Shown here one piece after another: positions 52,885 to 61,180 of a DNA stretch of 64,000 nucleotides. Under the pieces are notes generated by a model. The model was not told the origin of the DNA. It saw only the letters and a list, made by a program, of their open reading frames with translations, and did no database searches. The position numbers and the translations under genes were made by a program. Position 1 is the stretch's first letter. Each line of letters starts with the position of its first letter. The stretch is from Rhizobium sp. SL86 (GTDB taxonomy: Bacteria > Pseudomonadota > Alphaproteobacteria > Rhizobiales > Rhizobiaceae): the NCBI RefSeq assembly GCF_026672545.1, contig NZ_JAPPRJ010000009.1:868001-932000 (forward strand), given 5' to 3'.

Positions 52885-53565
52885 ATGCAATCGGATTTCT
52901 TTTACGGCAAACCAGCCGAACCATGGGAGGGCCGGCAGGAAACAATGGTCTTTCTGCCCAGGTTCGCCCGGGCGGATGCAGCGCGCCACGCACCTCTGCC
53001 GATTGCCGATATGGCGGATCTTTTCGGCGTCACCCATCGAACCCTGCATTTCTACGAGGAAAAGCGGCTGATCAAGGCCGAGCGGCTCGGAACGATGCGG
53101 GTCTATGACGCGGAGAACATCCGCCGGATGGCCGTCATCTGCGCCTGCCGCGAGATCGGCATTTCGCTCGCCGCCATCCAGGACCTGATGGAGGAACTGG
53201 GCGACGCCCGGACCCAGGAAGAGGCCGACAATCTGTTCCAGCAGGCGCTGGAAGCGCGCAAACGGGAAATCACCGCCGATCTCTCCTCGATCAACCGCCA
53301 GATCCAGCAGATCCGGACCCTGATCGAACGCACAGAAGTCCTGTCGGGCGTGCGTGTCGAACATCGCCCCTCCGTATCGGATCTCGAACGGCGCTGCCTG
53401 ATCCTGATGATGGAAGGTTACAGTGGCCGGGAACTGGCCGAACGGCTGGGGATCGACCTTGCGGCACTCGTCCGGCTCGAAGACGAGCTGATGGAGAAAC
53501 TCGGCGCCAGCAACCGGTTTCAGGCCGCGGCCAAGGCCGTCATGATCGGCATCATGCCCCATTAG
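52885..53565 (+). CDS. MerR-family transcriptional regulator
   Basis: The 226-residue protein has a MerR HTH (about 37-75: IADMADLFGVTHRTLHFYEEKRLI) after an unusual 35-residue N-terminal lead, then a long coiled-coil dimer helix (about 95-150). A C-terminal segment (about 165-215) has LERRCLILMMEGYSGRELAERLGI, recalling a LuxR-like HTH, so it could have two DNA-binding parts. GGGAGG lies 6 bases before the ATG at 52885; the earlier ATG at 52870 lacks it. Target unknown. Confidence 0.82.
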   Translation: MQSDFFYGKPAEPWEGRQETMVFLPRFARADAARHAPLPIADMADLFGVTHRTLHFYEEKRLIKAERLGTMRVYDAENIRRMAVICACREIGISLAAIQDLMEELGDARTQEEADNLFQQALEARKREITADLSSINRQIQQIRTLIERTEVLSGVRVEHRPSVSDLERRCLILMMEGYSGRELAERLGIDLAALVRLEDELMEKLGASNRFQAAAKAVMIGIMPH

Positions 53566-53703
53566 TTTCCGCTCCCAACCATGCGTGGGACAGGACCCAA
53601 GTTGAATTATGGCAAAACCATGATTGCCGTTTTGTAACGTGACGGCGGCGAGCCATCCCTTTAGGTTTTCTTCAGAACGATTCTAATCTGAAGCAGGAAC
53701 CTG

Positions 53704-54210
53704 ATGGCAAACCTTCTCCTTCGTTACGCGACACCGCTGATCACCGGTCTGTTTCTGGTGTCGCTGGTGTCCGGCATCGCACTGTTCTTTCACTGGGGAC
53801 CGATGGCCTTCCACGGCATCCACGAATGGCTGAGCATGGTGCTGATCCTGCCCTTCGTGCTGCATCTATGGAAGAACTGGCGGCCGATGACGGCCTATTT
53901 CAAGCGGGCACCGATGGCGATTGCGCTTGCGCTGTCGCTCCTGGCTTCGCTGGCCTTCTTCATCCCGCTTGGCTCCGGCAACGGCCAGAAGGGCGCGCCG
54001 CCGCAGGTCGCCATCCTGCAGTTGATTTCCGCAGCAAAGCCCTCGCAGATCGCAAGCCTGGTCGGCCGGACGGAGGAAGAGGTGATCAGCTTCCTCAAAG
54101 ACAAGGGTTTTGCCGCCGCCGCCGCGGATCGTTCGATGGGCGATATCGCGCAATCCTCCGGCAAGAGCGACCGCGACCTGATGGTACATGTCGCCTCGCT
54201 TCGCCGGTAA
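53704..54210 (+). CDS. DUF4405 membrane protein
   Basis: The 168-residue protein has three to four membrane helices in residues 8-92 (cytochrome b561-like DUF4405 domain) with several His residues near the membrane (HWGPMAFHGIHEW, HLWKNW) that could hold heme. A soluble C-terminal domain (about 100-165) follows with ISAAKPSQIASLVGRTEEEVISFLKDKGF. A role in electron transfer is inference. Confidence 0.8.
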   Translation: MANLLLRYATPLITGLFLVSLVSGIALFFHWGPMAFHGIHEWLSMVLILPFVLHLWKNWRPMTAYFKRAPMAIALALSLLASLAFFIPLGSGNGQKGAPPQVAILQLISAAKPSQIASLVGRTEEEVISFLKDKGFAAAAADRSMGDIAQSSGKSDRDLMVHVASLRR

Positions 54211-54219
54211 CGGAGGTCG

Positions 54220-55344
54220 TCAGCGGACGATGGTGATCGTCTCGGCCGCGCGGGTGATGGCCGTATAGAGCCAGCGCTCGCGTGTATCGCGAAACGCCCA
54301 GCTTTCGTCGAACAGCACGACCTTGTTCCACTGCGACCCTTGAGCCTTGTGCACGGTCAGCGCATAACCGAAATCGAAATCATCGTAGCGCTTCTTGGTC
54401 GTCCAGGGGATCTCCCCCTCTTCTTCGAAGGCCTGCTTCAAAAGCTTGATCTTCGCCGCACCGCGATCCATGTCGTCGTCTTCCGGACGGATCATCAGGT
54501 TGATGCCGGGTTTGACGGTTTCGCGCGAAGAACTCATCACTTGCCAGAGCGAGCCGTTGAGCAGCCCCTTGGCCGGATCGTTGCGCAGGCAGACCAGCTT
54601 GTCGCCCGATTGCGGATAGGGCAGCGAAAACCCTTTAAGCTCGCGCAGGCGCTGATTGTAGCGCCGCCGTGTCTTGTTGGTGCCGACCAGCACCTGGTCC
54701 GCCTCCAGCACCAGTTGCTGGTTGACCTCGTTGCGGGAAATCACCTGCGCGGTTCCGTAATCGCCGTGCATGATCTCCTTGCCCTCACGCACATGCATGG
54801 CGAGCTGGATGATCGGATTGTCACGCGCCTGGCGGTGGATGTCCGTCAAGAGATAATCCGGCTCCTGTTCGGTGAAGAAGCCACCGCCGGAGACGGGCGG
54901 CAGCTGGCCGGGATCGCCGAGGACGAGAATCGGCGTGCCAAAACTCATCAGGTCGCGGCCGAGCTGTTCATCCACCATCGAGCACTCGTCGATGACGATC
55001 AGTGCCGCCTTGGCGACCGGGCTTTGCCGGTTGATGGAAAACATCGGCGAGACGGAGGTCTTGCCCGTTTCCTCATCTTCCACCGCTTCCTCGCCACGCG
55101 GGCGGTAGATCAGCGAGTGAATGGTTTTCGCATTGGAGGCGCCGCGTGACCGCAGCACTTGCGCTGCCTTGCCGGTGAAGGCGGCAAACAACACGTCGCC
55201 ATCGACATTTTCGGCAAAATGCCGGGCAAGCGTCGTCTTGCCCGTTCCGGCATAACCGAACAGGCGAAAGACAGGGCTTCGCCCGTCCTTCAGCCATTTC
55301 GAAACGGCCTTGAGGGCCTCATCCTGTTGCGGAGCAAACTGCAT
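54220..55344 (-). CDS. RecD-like AAA-family ATP-dependent DNA helicase
   Basis: The 374-residue protein is a compact superfamily 1B helicase: Walker A FGYAGTGKTTLARH (about 29-42), AAFTGKAAQVLRSRG, Walker B ALIVIDECSMVD, LVLGDPGQLPPV, then the C-terminal YALTVHKAQGSQWNKVVLFDE and YTAITRAAETI. It lacks the N-terminal part of RecD2 and is a short stand-alone version often labelled 'AAA family ATPase/RecD-like'. It is expected to unwind DNA 5' to 3' in the cytoplasm. Confidence 0.92.
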   Translation of the reverse strand: MQFAPQQDEALKAVSKWLKDGRSPVFRLFGYAGTGKTTLARHFAENVDGDVLFAAFTGKAAQVLRSRGASNAKTIHSLIYRPRGEEAVEDEETGKTSVSPMFSINRQSPVAKAALIVIDECSMVDEQLGRDLMSFGTPILVLGDPGQLPPVSGGGFFTEQEPDYLLTDIHRQARDNPIIQLAMHVREGKEIMHGDYGTAQVISRNEVNQQLVLEADQVLVGTNKTRRRYNQRLRELKGFSLPYPQSGDKLVCLRNDPAKGLLNGSLWQVMSSSRETVKPGINLMIRPEDDDMDRGAAKIKLLKQAFEEEGEIPWTTKKRYDDFDFGYALTVHKAQGSQWNKVVLFDESWAFRDTRERWLYTAITRAAETITIVR

Positions 55345-55475
55345 GGCGCGACTTGGCAGGATTCTGCCTGCGGTGACAACCGAAAAAATCCGGGAAGGGC
55401 GGGAATAAACAGGAAGGCTGCGGTGTCTCCTGTTTGTCCGGTCACGACGACCGGTTCATTGAGGGAGAAAGTTTC

Positions 55476-55880
55476 ATGTTTTCCAACCGCAACGCATTCA
55501 TCGCTCTTGCCGGCCTCGCGCTTTCGCTCGGGATTTCCGGACCGGTCACGTCCGCATTCGCCGCCGGCGCTCCGGTAAAGACGGTCGATACCACCAAAGG
55601 AAAGGCCCTTGCCGGCGAAAACGGCATGACGCTCTACACCTTCCGCAAGGATACGCAGGGCGTTTCCAACTGCGAAGGCCAGTGCCTGGCCAACTGGCCG
55701 CCGCTGACGGCCGCCGCCGACGCGAAGGCAGACGGCGCCTTTTCGGTGATCACCCGCAAGGACGGCACCAAACAATGGGCCAAGGGCGGAATGCCGCTGT
55801 ATTTCTGGATCAAGGACAAGGCCGCCGGCGATACAACCGGGGACGGCGTCAACGGTGTCTGGGACGTGGCAAGACCCTGA
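55476..55880 (+). CDS. COG4315-type periplasmic protein with Yx(F/W)xxD repeats
   Basis: The 134-residue protein has a signal peptide (1-29, cleaved after AFAA) and two copies of the family's Y-x-[FWY]-x-x-D motif, TLYTFRKD and PLYFWIKD, with CEGQCLANWPPL between. The N-terminus lacks a clear lipobox. COG4315 proteins of unknown function are often co-located with ECF sigma factors; here it lies 21 bases before one. GAGGGAG precedes the ATG. Confidence 0.88.
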   Translation: MFSNRNAFIALAGLALSLGISGPVTSAFAAGAPVKTVDTTKGKALAGENGMTLYTFRKDTQGVSNCEGQCLANWPPLTAAADAKADGAFSVITRKDGTKQWAKGGMPLYFWIKDKAAGDTTGDGVNGVWDVARP

Positions 55881-55901
55881 TTCTCTGTTAGCGTCAGCAC
55901 C

Positions 55902-56417
55902 ATGACGGAGCCGCAGGATATAAGCTTCGAGGGCCAGTTGCTGGCCCTCCTCCCGGCGCTCAGGCGTTTCGCCCGCAGTCTGGCGCGGTCGGATGCCGAA
56001 GGCGAGGATCTGCTGCAGGATGGCATCGTGGCGGCCCTGTCCCGCCGCGCCCAATGGCGCGGCCTGAACCTGCGCAGCTGGATGCTCGCCATCATCAGCA
56101 ATCGTTACCGCAACAGCCGGCGCAGCCATGGTCGCCACCCGACCGCGCCGCTGGACGAAGCCCTGGATGTGCCGGTGCCCCAGGCGGAACCGGACCCGAT
56201 CGGACGAATGCGTCTGGAGGCGGCATTAAACAGCCTGTCGCCGGACCAGCGGATGGTCCTGATGCTGGTGGTCATCGAGGGCATGCCTTACCAGGAGGTG
56301 GCTGACCTGCTGCAGATCCCGCTTGGCACCGTCATGTCGCGCCTCTCGCGCGCCAGGCAGAAGATATCCGATACGATGGCAGCGGAAAACGTCATTCCGC
56401 TGAGGAGACAGACATGA
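55902..56417 (+). CDS. ECF-type RNA polymerase sigma factor
   Basis: The 171-residue protein has region 2 (about 15-85: RRFARSLARSDAEGEDLLQDGIVAAL, then LNLRSWMLAIISNRYRNSRR) and region 4 (about 110-160: LSPDQRMVLMLVVIEGMPYQEVADLL) and no region 3, as in ECF sigma factors. Its stop overlaps the anti-sigma start by four bases. With the upstream periplasmic COG4315 protein it forms a cell-envelope stress module. Confidence 0.93.
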   Translation: MTEPQDISFEGQLLALLPALRRFARSLARSDAEGEDLLQDGIVAALSRRAQWRGLNLRSWMLAIISNRYRNSRRSHGRHPTAPLDEALDVPVPQAEPDPIGRMRLEAALNSLSPDQRMVLMLVVIEGMPYQEVADLLQIPLGTVMSRLSRARQKISDTMAAENVIPLRRQT

Positions 56418-57190
56418 CCGCCCACCCTCCCGCACCCGATGAGGATGAACTGCACGCGTTCGCCGACGGTCTTCTGGATGAAGCGAGGCAGGCTGCCATC
56501 CGTCTGTGGCTGGCAGATCACCCGCACGCGGCAAAACAGGTCGCCGATTGGCAGGCCCAGAACGACGCCATCCGCAAGGCCTTTGCCGGCCATGCCCGGC
56601 GGACGCCATCCGACGCAGCCATGGTGCGTCAGCCACGCCCTTCGCCACGCTTCGCCTGGAACCGGGTGGCCGCGGCTTGTCTTCTGTTCCTGACCGGCTG
56701 CGGCACCGGTTATCTGATTTCCCTGACCCAGCATCCGGACGCTGCAGCACCTCTCCAGCGCACCAGCCTGCCGCAGGAGGCCGAAACCGCCTACCTGATC
56801 TATGCCAGCGAAAAACGCCATCCCGTCGAAGTGGCCGCGGAGCAGGAGGCGCACCTCGCCGCCTGGCTCGGCAAACGCCTCTCCTATGAGCGGCTTGCGG
56901 TGCCCGATCTATCGCGGCTTGGTTTTCAACTGGTCGGTGGCCGCCTGGTACCCGTCGAAGGCGGGCCTGGTGCCCTCTTTATGTACGAGGATCAGCAGGG
57001 GCAAAGGCTGACCATGCTGGTCGGTCGGAATGCCGAGAACCGGGAAACAAGCTTTCGTTTCGCGACCAGCGGATCGGTGGAAACCTTCTACTGGATCGAC
57101 AACGGCTTCGGTTATGCCGTGACCGGGGAGATCTCACGCGATCTGCTGCGAGACGTGGCGGAGGAATGTTATAAACAGTTTCCCGCCTGA
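56414..57190 (+). CDS. Anti-sigma factor (transmembrane)
   Basis: The 258-residue protein has an N-terminal cytoplasmic anti-sigma-type helix bundle (about 1-75: DEDELHAFADGLLDEARQAAIRLWLADHPHAA), one membrane helix (about 85-105: VAAACLLFLTGCGTGYL) and a periplasmic C-terminal domain (about 110-255). The HxxxCxxC zinc motif is absent. It presumably holds the ECF factor inactive at the membrane. Its 3' end overlaps the convergent nitrile hydratase accessory gene by 22 bases. Confidence 0.88.
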   Translation: MTAHPPAPDEDELHAFADGLLDEARQAAIRLWLADHPHAAKQVADWQAQNDAIRKAFAGHARRTPSDAAMVRQPRPSPRFAWNRVAAACLLFLTGCGTGYLISLTQHPDAAAPLQRTSLPQEAETAYLIYASEKRHPVEVAAEQEAHLAAWLGKRLSYERLAVPDLSRLGFQLVGGRLVPVEGGPGALFMYEDQQGQRLTMLVGRNAENRETSFRFATSGSVETFYWIDNGFGYAVTGEISRDLLRDVAEECYKQFPA

Positions 57191-57567
57191 CGCGGTTTTG
57201 CCATCGGATCGTTCGACAGTTCGATCGGCCGGCCATGCGGGGTGGCTTCTGCCGCCCGCTGCCAGCTTTGCTGCAGGGCAAACACGCTTGCCTCGTCGGC
57301 TATGCCTTTTTCGACGAGAAGATGGGTGAGTGCCGCGACCCAGGCCTCGAAATAATCCGATCCGTCCGCGGCCCGTTCCGGGCGATGCACCTGATGCGAC
57401 AGATGACCCGCCCATTCGCTCCAGGAAAACAGCCCACGCTCGAACAGATGCACCGTGAGGCCAAAGGCCTGCGCCTGCCACGGTTCGGCAAACACCGGCT
57501 CCCCGTTCTCCGTGCTTGGCAGCCCCGGCGACTGGACAAGCGGGGACGACGTTTCACACTGGCTCAA
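57169..57567 (-). CDS. Nitrile hydratase accessory (activator) protein
   Basis: The 132-residue protein is homologous to the N-terminal part of the nitrile hydratase beta subunit, as in cobalt-enzyme activators (P14K/NthE-type): FAEPWQAQAFGLTVHLFERGLFSWSEWAG and DYFEAWVAALTHLLVEKG. It is needed to insert cobalt. The start is probably TTG at 57567, five bases after GGGAGAG and within the last codons of the beta gene; an ATG at 57585 has no binding site. Last gene of the operon. Confidence 0.88.
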   Translation of the reverse strand: MSQCETSSPLVQSPGLPSTENGEPVFAEPWQAQAFGLTVHLFERGLFSWSEWAGHLSHQVHRPERAADGSDYFEAWVAALTHLLVEKGIADEASVFALQQSWQRAAEATPHGRPIELSNDPMAKPRQAGNCL

Positions 57568-58213
57568 GATAACTCTCCCAGGCATCGACCGACACCGTCA
57601 GCGTCGGGTCACTCCCCTCGCCCCAGATCTCCAGCCCGTCAAAAACGACGGTGTAGACCCATTGCGGGTTTTCGCCGTGGCCATGCGCATTGTCGTCGGG
57701 AAAAACGAAGGAGCCCTGCACCGCTTCGATGACACCTGTCTTGGCCCGGGCATAACGCGGCAGGCGGGTATGGGTCACGGGATTGAGGTTTTTCGTGCGC
57801 ACCGCCTGCCCCACCACGAAACGCGGCGCCGCCTCGACCGGCCGGTCGCATGGCCCGCCGCGTGCGAGAACGCCCGCCACCATGTCGGCCTTGAGCACCC
57901 GCTTCGGAAGAGCACCTTGCGTCTCCGACTGGCCTGCTGCCAGCTCCCGAGGGGTCACGAAACCGTGGCGCGACAACAGCGTCTCCAGCGCGCGGATCCA
58001 GATCTCGTAATAGCTCGCCGAGAGATAAGCGGCCGGAGGAATATTTTCCCGTGCATGCCGGCTCTCGTCGATCGTCCAGGCCCCGAAGGCACCACAGGAC
58101 AGAGTGAGCCCCAGCGCCCGTTCTTCCCATTCGGCATGAAAATAAGGCTCATCCGGCTCCGGCGCGACCGGGCCGAACCCCATCTGTCCGCCGAGATCAT
58201 GCGGTCCGTTCAT
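57554..58213 (-). CDS. nthB: Nitrile hydratase beta subunit
   Basis: The 219-residue protein begins MNGPHDLGGQMGFGPV as beta subunits do and carries ERALGLTLSCGAFGAWTIDESRHARE, YYEIWIRALETLL and the C-terminal SH3-like part (about 120-219) with RLPRYARAKTGVIEAV and VYTVVFDG. It pairs with the alpha subunit to hydrate nitriles to amides in the cytoplasm. Start overlaps the alpha stop by four bases (ATGA). Confidence 0.95.
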   Translation of the reverse strand: MNGPHDLGGQMGFGPVAPEPDEPYFHAEWEERALGLTLSCGAFGAWTIDESRHARENIPPAAYLSASYYEIWIRALETLLSRHGFVTPRELAAGQSETQGALPKRVLKADMVAGVLARGGPCDRPVEAAPRFVVGQAVRTKNLNPVTHTRLPRYARAKTGVIEAVQGSFVFPDDNAHGHGENPQWVYTVVFDGLEIWGEGSDPTLTVSVDAWESYLEPV

Positions 58214-58881
58214 CGCAGCACCTCCGGCTGACGTGCAAGGCCGGTGCCGATCATGCTGTCGCGGGTGACGAGATCGGCGAGTTGCTCGACTGTCCAGCCC
58301 TTTGTTCCCTGAGGGCGCACGGGCACCACCAGATAACGCAATTCGGCAGTCGAATCCCACACACGGATCTTTGTTTCCTCAGGCAGATCAAGGCCGAATT
58401 CCGAAAGCACCCCGCGCGGATCGATGACGGCGCGCGAGCGGTAGGCCGGCGCCTTGTACCAGACCGGCGGCAGACCCAGCACCGACCAGGGATAACAGGA
58501 GCACAAGGTGCAGACGACGAGATTGTGCGTCTCCTCCGTATTAAACACCGCCCGCATGTGCTCGCCCTGGCGGCCGGTATAACCGAGACTGGAAATTGCT
58601 GCGGTCGCATCGCGCTTCAGCCAGTCGGCGAAATCCGGATCGCTCCAGGCGGTCGCCACGACGCGGGCACCATTGCGCGGGCCGACCTTCGTCTCGTAGG
58701 TCTCGACGATCGCATCGATCGCCGCCGGATCCACCAGCCCCTTTTCCGTCAGAAGTGTTTCGAGCGCCCGAACCCTCGCCTGCATGTCGGAATAGTGGTT
58801 CTCGTGGTCATGGTCATGCGCGTGCTCATGATGGTCATCATGAGGGTGATCATGGTCATGGTGGTGGTCTTGGCCGCTCAT
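58210..58881 (-). CDS. nthA: Nitrile hydratase alpha subunit, cobalt type, with His-rich N-terminus
   Basis: The 223-residue protein contains the metal site VCTLCSCYPW (Cys124-Thr125-Leu126-Cys127-Ser128-Cys129). Thr at the second position is the cobalt-type signature; iron enzymes have Ser. The first 30 residues are extraordinary: 13 His and 7 Asp between residues 5 and 29, most likely a metal-binding tail that could collect cobalt. The remaining sequence (RVRALETLLTEKGLV onward) is a normal alpha subunit. First gene of the alpha-beta-activator operon. Confidence 0.95.
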   Translation of the reverse strand: MSGQDHHHDHDHPHDDHHEHAHDHDHENHYSDMQARVRALETLLTEKGLVDPAAIDAIVETYETKVGPRNGARVVATAWSDPDFADWLKRDATAAISSLGYTGRQGEHMRAVFNTEETHNLVVCTLCSCYPWSVLGLPPVWYKAPAYRSRAVIDPRGVLSEFGLDLPEETKIRVWDSTAELRYLVVPVRPQGTKGWTVEQLADLVTRDSMIGTGLARQPEVLR

Positions 58882-59077
58882 CACATTCTCCCGACGGATC
58901 ACAGCTAGACAGCACCGAACGGCCAATGGGTCAAGCGGGCAACCAGGCAGGGGACGGATCGGGCAGCTGATTGGCAATCATCACGCCACGTCACCGGAGG
59001 TTGATTGAATTAACTCCTATACAATCGAAAGTTAATAGGATTATATTCCTTCCCACATTTCTCTTCCGGGGACATAT

Positions 59078-60148
59078 GTGGGATCACGCGATCCGACCAG
59101 CACCGCATCTGTTGTTGCGTCCGAGCCGATGGAGCGGATTGCCGTCGGCGTGGCGGCCGCCGGAGACACGCCCGGCTGGCAGTCGCTGGTCAGCACGCTG
59201 TTCGACTGGAAACCGTTTCCCGCACGCCGCCGCATGGATGGTGCAGAAAGCCTGTCGGTGCATCATTTCGGTTTCTTTCTCGTCTGCCATATGACCGGTG
59301 TGACGGGCCGGTTCCGGCGGACGCCGATCCGGCTGAACCTCGATGATCTTGATCACCTTGTGGTGACGATCCCGTTGCAGGGATCGCTGGCATTCTGCGC
59401 GCCGCGCCCGCAGCGGCTGCGGCCGGGCGATGTGGCTGTGGCGGATCTGCGGGGCGAACTCGCCTTCTCGATGGGGCCGGGCGAGGCCGTCCATCTCATC
59501 CTGCCGCGCATGTTTCTCCCGGCATCGGTGGCACCGCCGGACATATCCGAGCTTCGCCTGCTGCGGGGAGAACGGCTTGCCGCCCGTTTTCTGATCGATC
59601 TCGCGCAGATGCTGATCCGCATGCCGGCCTATGCCGATCGAGGGGAAGCCTCGGGGCTTGCCGCAGTCTTGCGCACACCGCTCGCCTTCTGCCTTGCCGC
59701 TGCGGAGGGACCCGAGACGGCACGCGAGACACTGCGGCGCGGGCGGGACATCCGTCGCTTCATCGAGGACAATCTCGGCGATCCGGATCTCGTCCCCGCC
59801 AAGATCATCGCCCGGTTCGGGCTGTCGCGCAGCCAGCTGTTTCGCCAGTTCGACAGTGCAGGCGGCGTCGAAACCTATATTCGCCGCCGTCGGCTGCGCC
59901 GCACGCTCGTCGATCTCGCCGACCCGGCTCTGTCGAGCCGCAATATCGGCGAGATCGCCTATGCGGCGGGGTTTGCCGACGAGGCGCATTTCAGCCGGCT
60001 CTTCCGCGCCACCTATGGCACGACGCCGCGCGCCTTTCGCAAGGGTGGCAGAACCGGAATCCGGCCCGGCAGCCGAGAGGCGGGCGCAGCAGCCCCGCAG
60101 CCGGCGGAGCGTCTCCTCTCCTGGCTGGAACAATTGCGCGATGCCTGA
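59078..60148 (+). CDS. AraC-family transcriptional regulator
   Basis: The 356-residue protein has an N-terminal AraC-binding-like beta domain (about 40-170) and two C-terminal HTHs (about 225-325) ending in the classical IAYAAGFADEAHFSRLFRATYGTTPRAF. The start is uncertain: GTG at 59078 follows GGGGA by 6 bases, and an ATG at 59129 is an alternative. It is divergent from the nitrile hydratase operon. Two direct repeats just after its stop, in front of the next gene, suggest it may control the downstream paralogue cluster; control of nitrile hydratase is the other possibility. Confidence 0.87.
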   Translation: MGSRDPTSTASVVASEPMERIAVGVAAAGDTPGWQSLVSTLFDWKPFPARRRMDGAESLSVHHFGFFLVCHMTGVTGRFRRTPIRLNLDDLDHLVVTIPLQGSLAFCAPRPQRLRPGDVAVADLRGELAFSMGPGEAVHLILPRMFLPASVAPPDISELRLLRGERLAARFLIDLAQMLIRMPAYADRGEASGLAAVLRTPLAFCLAAAEGPETARETLRRGRDIRRFIEDNLGDPDLVPAKIIARFGLSRSQLFRQFDSAGGVETYIRRRRLRRTLVDLADPALSSRNIGEIAYAAGFADEAHFSRLFRATYGTTPRAFRKGGRTGIRPGSREAGAAAPQPAERLLSWLEQLRDA

Positions 60149-60159
60149 TCCGACGACGG

Positions 60160-60226
60160 TTTGGAACGCTGGTGCAAGTTTTTGGAACGCTCGCCACCGG
60201 ACGCCGGGAAGCCGCTTGGCTAGTCT
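60160..60226 (+). promoter_or_regulatory. AraC-type direct repeats and possible activator-dependent promoter
   Basis: TTTGGAACGCT occurs at 60160-60170 and again at 60181-60191, exactly 21 bases (two helix turns) apart on the same face. A weak -10-like TAGTCT lies at 60221-60226 without a good -35, as is usual for AraC-activated promoters. The 60149-60505 gap otherwise holds only a leader of about 270 bases to the gene at 60506. Confidence 0.5.
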
Positions 60227-60505
60227 CACCCCAGTCGAGACGAGATGCAGCGGATCAACAGGAGCCGGGCACCCCAAAAGACACGGAACAACAGCTACCG
60301 ACGCCGCAGACACGCCGCGTCCGACAAGATTTTCGCGCCGGAACCGCAAGGCCTTCGGCACGACCTGACATCCGCCCCTGCTGGAACCACCGCCCGCGAC
60401 CAGCGGGGAACGGATGAGCCGACGCGTCTTGCCCGCCCCCTCGGCAAGAGCGTCGGCTCCCCACCCTCACCAGGGCGAACCCACCGAAACAGAAAGGTTA
60501 AACAC

Positions 60506-61114
60506 ATGACCACCTATTCGCTCACCTGCGTCAACGATTCCCAGCTCTCCGGCAGTTTCGCGGTCTTCCAGAAGCCGCTGCCGTCCACCATGCCCGGCAA
60601 TGTCTTCTCGCTCGCCTGGTTTGCCCGCCCGACGGCACCCGGCACGCGGGTCACCTTCACCTGGGGGCTGGACTACAGCTTCACCTGGTCGGAAACCGGC
60701 ATCCTGAAACCCGGCATCAATTTTGCCGCCTCGCAGGTTGTTCCGGCCGATCCGAACGCGCTCAACCAGATCGAACTGAAGAAGGACGATTACGGTGCGA
60801 CGACCTTCTCCGGGCTGAGTGCCGGCGGTTCGCTCGGCTCGCTGACGATCAAGCAGCTCTCCAACGTCAAGCCGAACGAAACCTCCGTCGGCATCGGCAT
60901 GGCCGGCTCCGGCACCTTTGCCGTGCAGGCACAGCCGAACATGACGGCCGTCTTCACCCCGCATCCGAACTACTGGGTGATCTTCGGCAACTTCGAGACC
61001 GGTGACGTGATGGACGTCGAAGACGTCACCAACGCTGTGGAAGTCACCTATGGCGGCGCCCGCACCTCGCGCAACGCCGTCCTCAACCTCGACAACATGA
61101 TCACGGTTTCCTGA
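60506..61114 (+). CDS. Uncharacterised paralogue 1 of a possible RhiA-like family
   Basis: The 202-residue, probably cytoplasmic beta-rich protein has no signal peptide. It starts TTYSLTCVNDSQLSGSFAVFQ, has SLAWFARPTAPGTRVTFTW (about 35-53), and late VGIGMAGSGTFAVQAQPNM and PHPNYWVIFGNFETGDVMDV. It is clearly homologous to the proteins at 61181 and 63664. From memory the family recalls 'protein RhiA' of Rhizobium leguminosarum, a rhizosphere-expressed protein of unknown function, but I could not check this. AAAGG lies 8 bases before the ATG. Confidence 0.78.
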   Translation: MTTYSLTCVNDSQLSGSFAVFQKPLPSTMPGNVFSLAWFARPTAPGTRVTFTWGLDYSFTWSETGILKPGINFAASQVVPADPNALNQIELKKDDYGATTFSGLSAGGSLGSLTIKQLSNVKPNETSVGIGMAGSGTFAVQAQPNMTAVFTPHPNYWVIFGNFETGDVMDVEDVTNAVEVTYGGARTSRNAVLNLDNMITVS

Positions 61115-61122
61115 CCGGACAA

Positions 61123-61149
61123 GGTGGCCACGCTGTCGGTGTGGCCACC
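61123..61149 (+). repeat. Hairpin between paralogue genes 1 and 2
   Basis: GGTGGCCAC/GTGGCCACC is a perfect 9-bp stem with a 9-base loop, 32 bases before the next start. There is no T run, so it may process or stabilise the transcript instead of ending it. Confidence 0.6.
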
Positions 61150-61180
61150 CACACACTTGTAGCACCTGGAGGACCATGGA

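Noticed and set aside
58210..58881. Iron-type nitrile hydratase
   Set aside because: The metal motif reads C-T-L-C-S-C, with Thr as in cobalt enzymes; iron enzymes have Ser at this place, and a cobalt-type activator follows.
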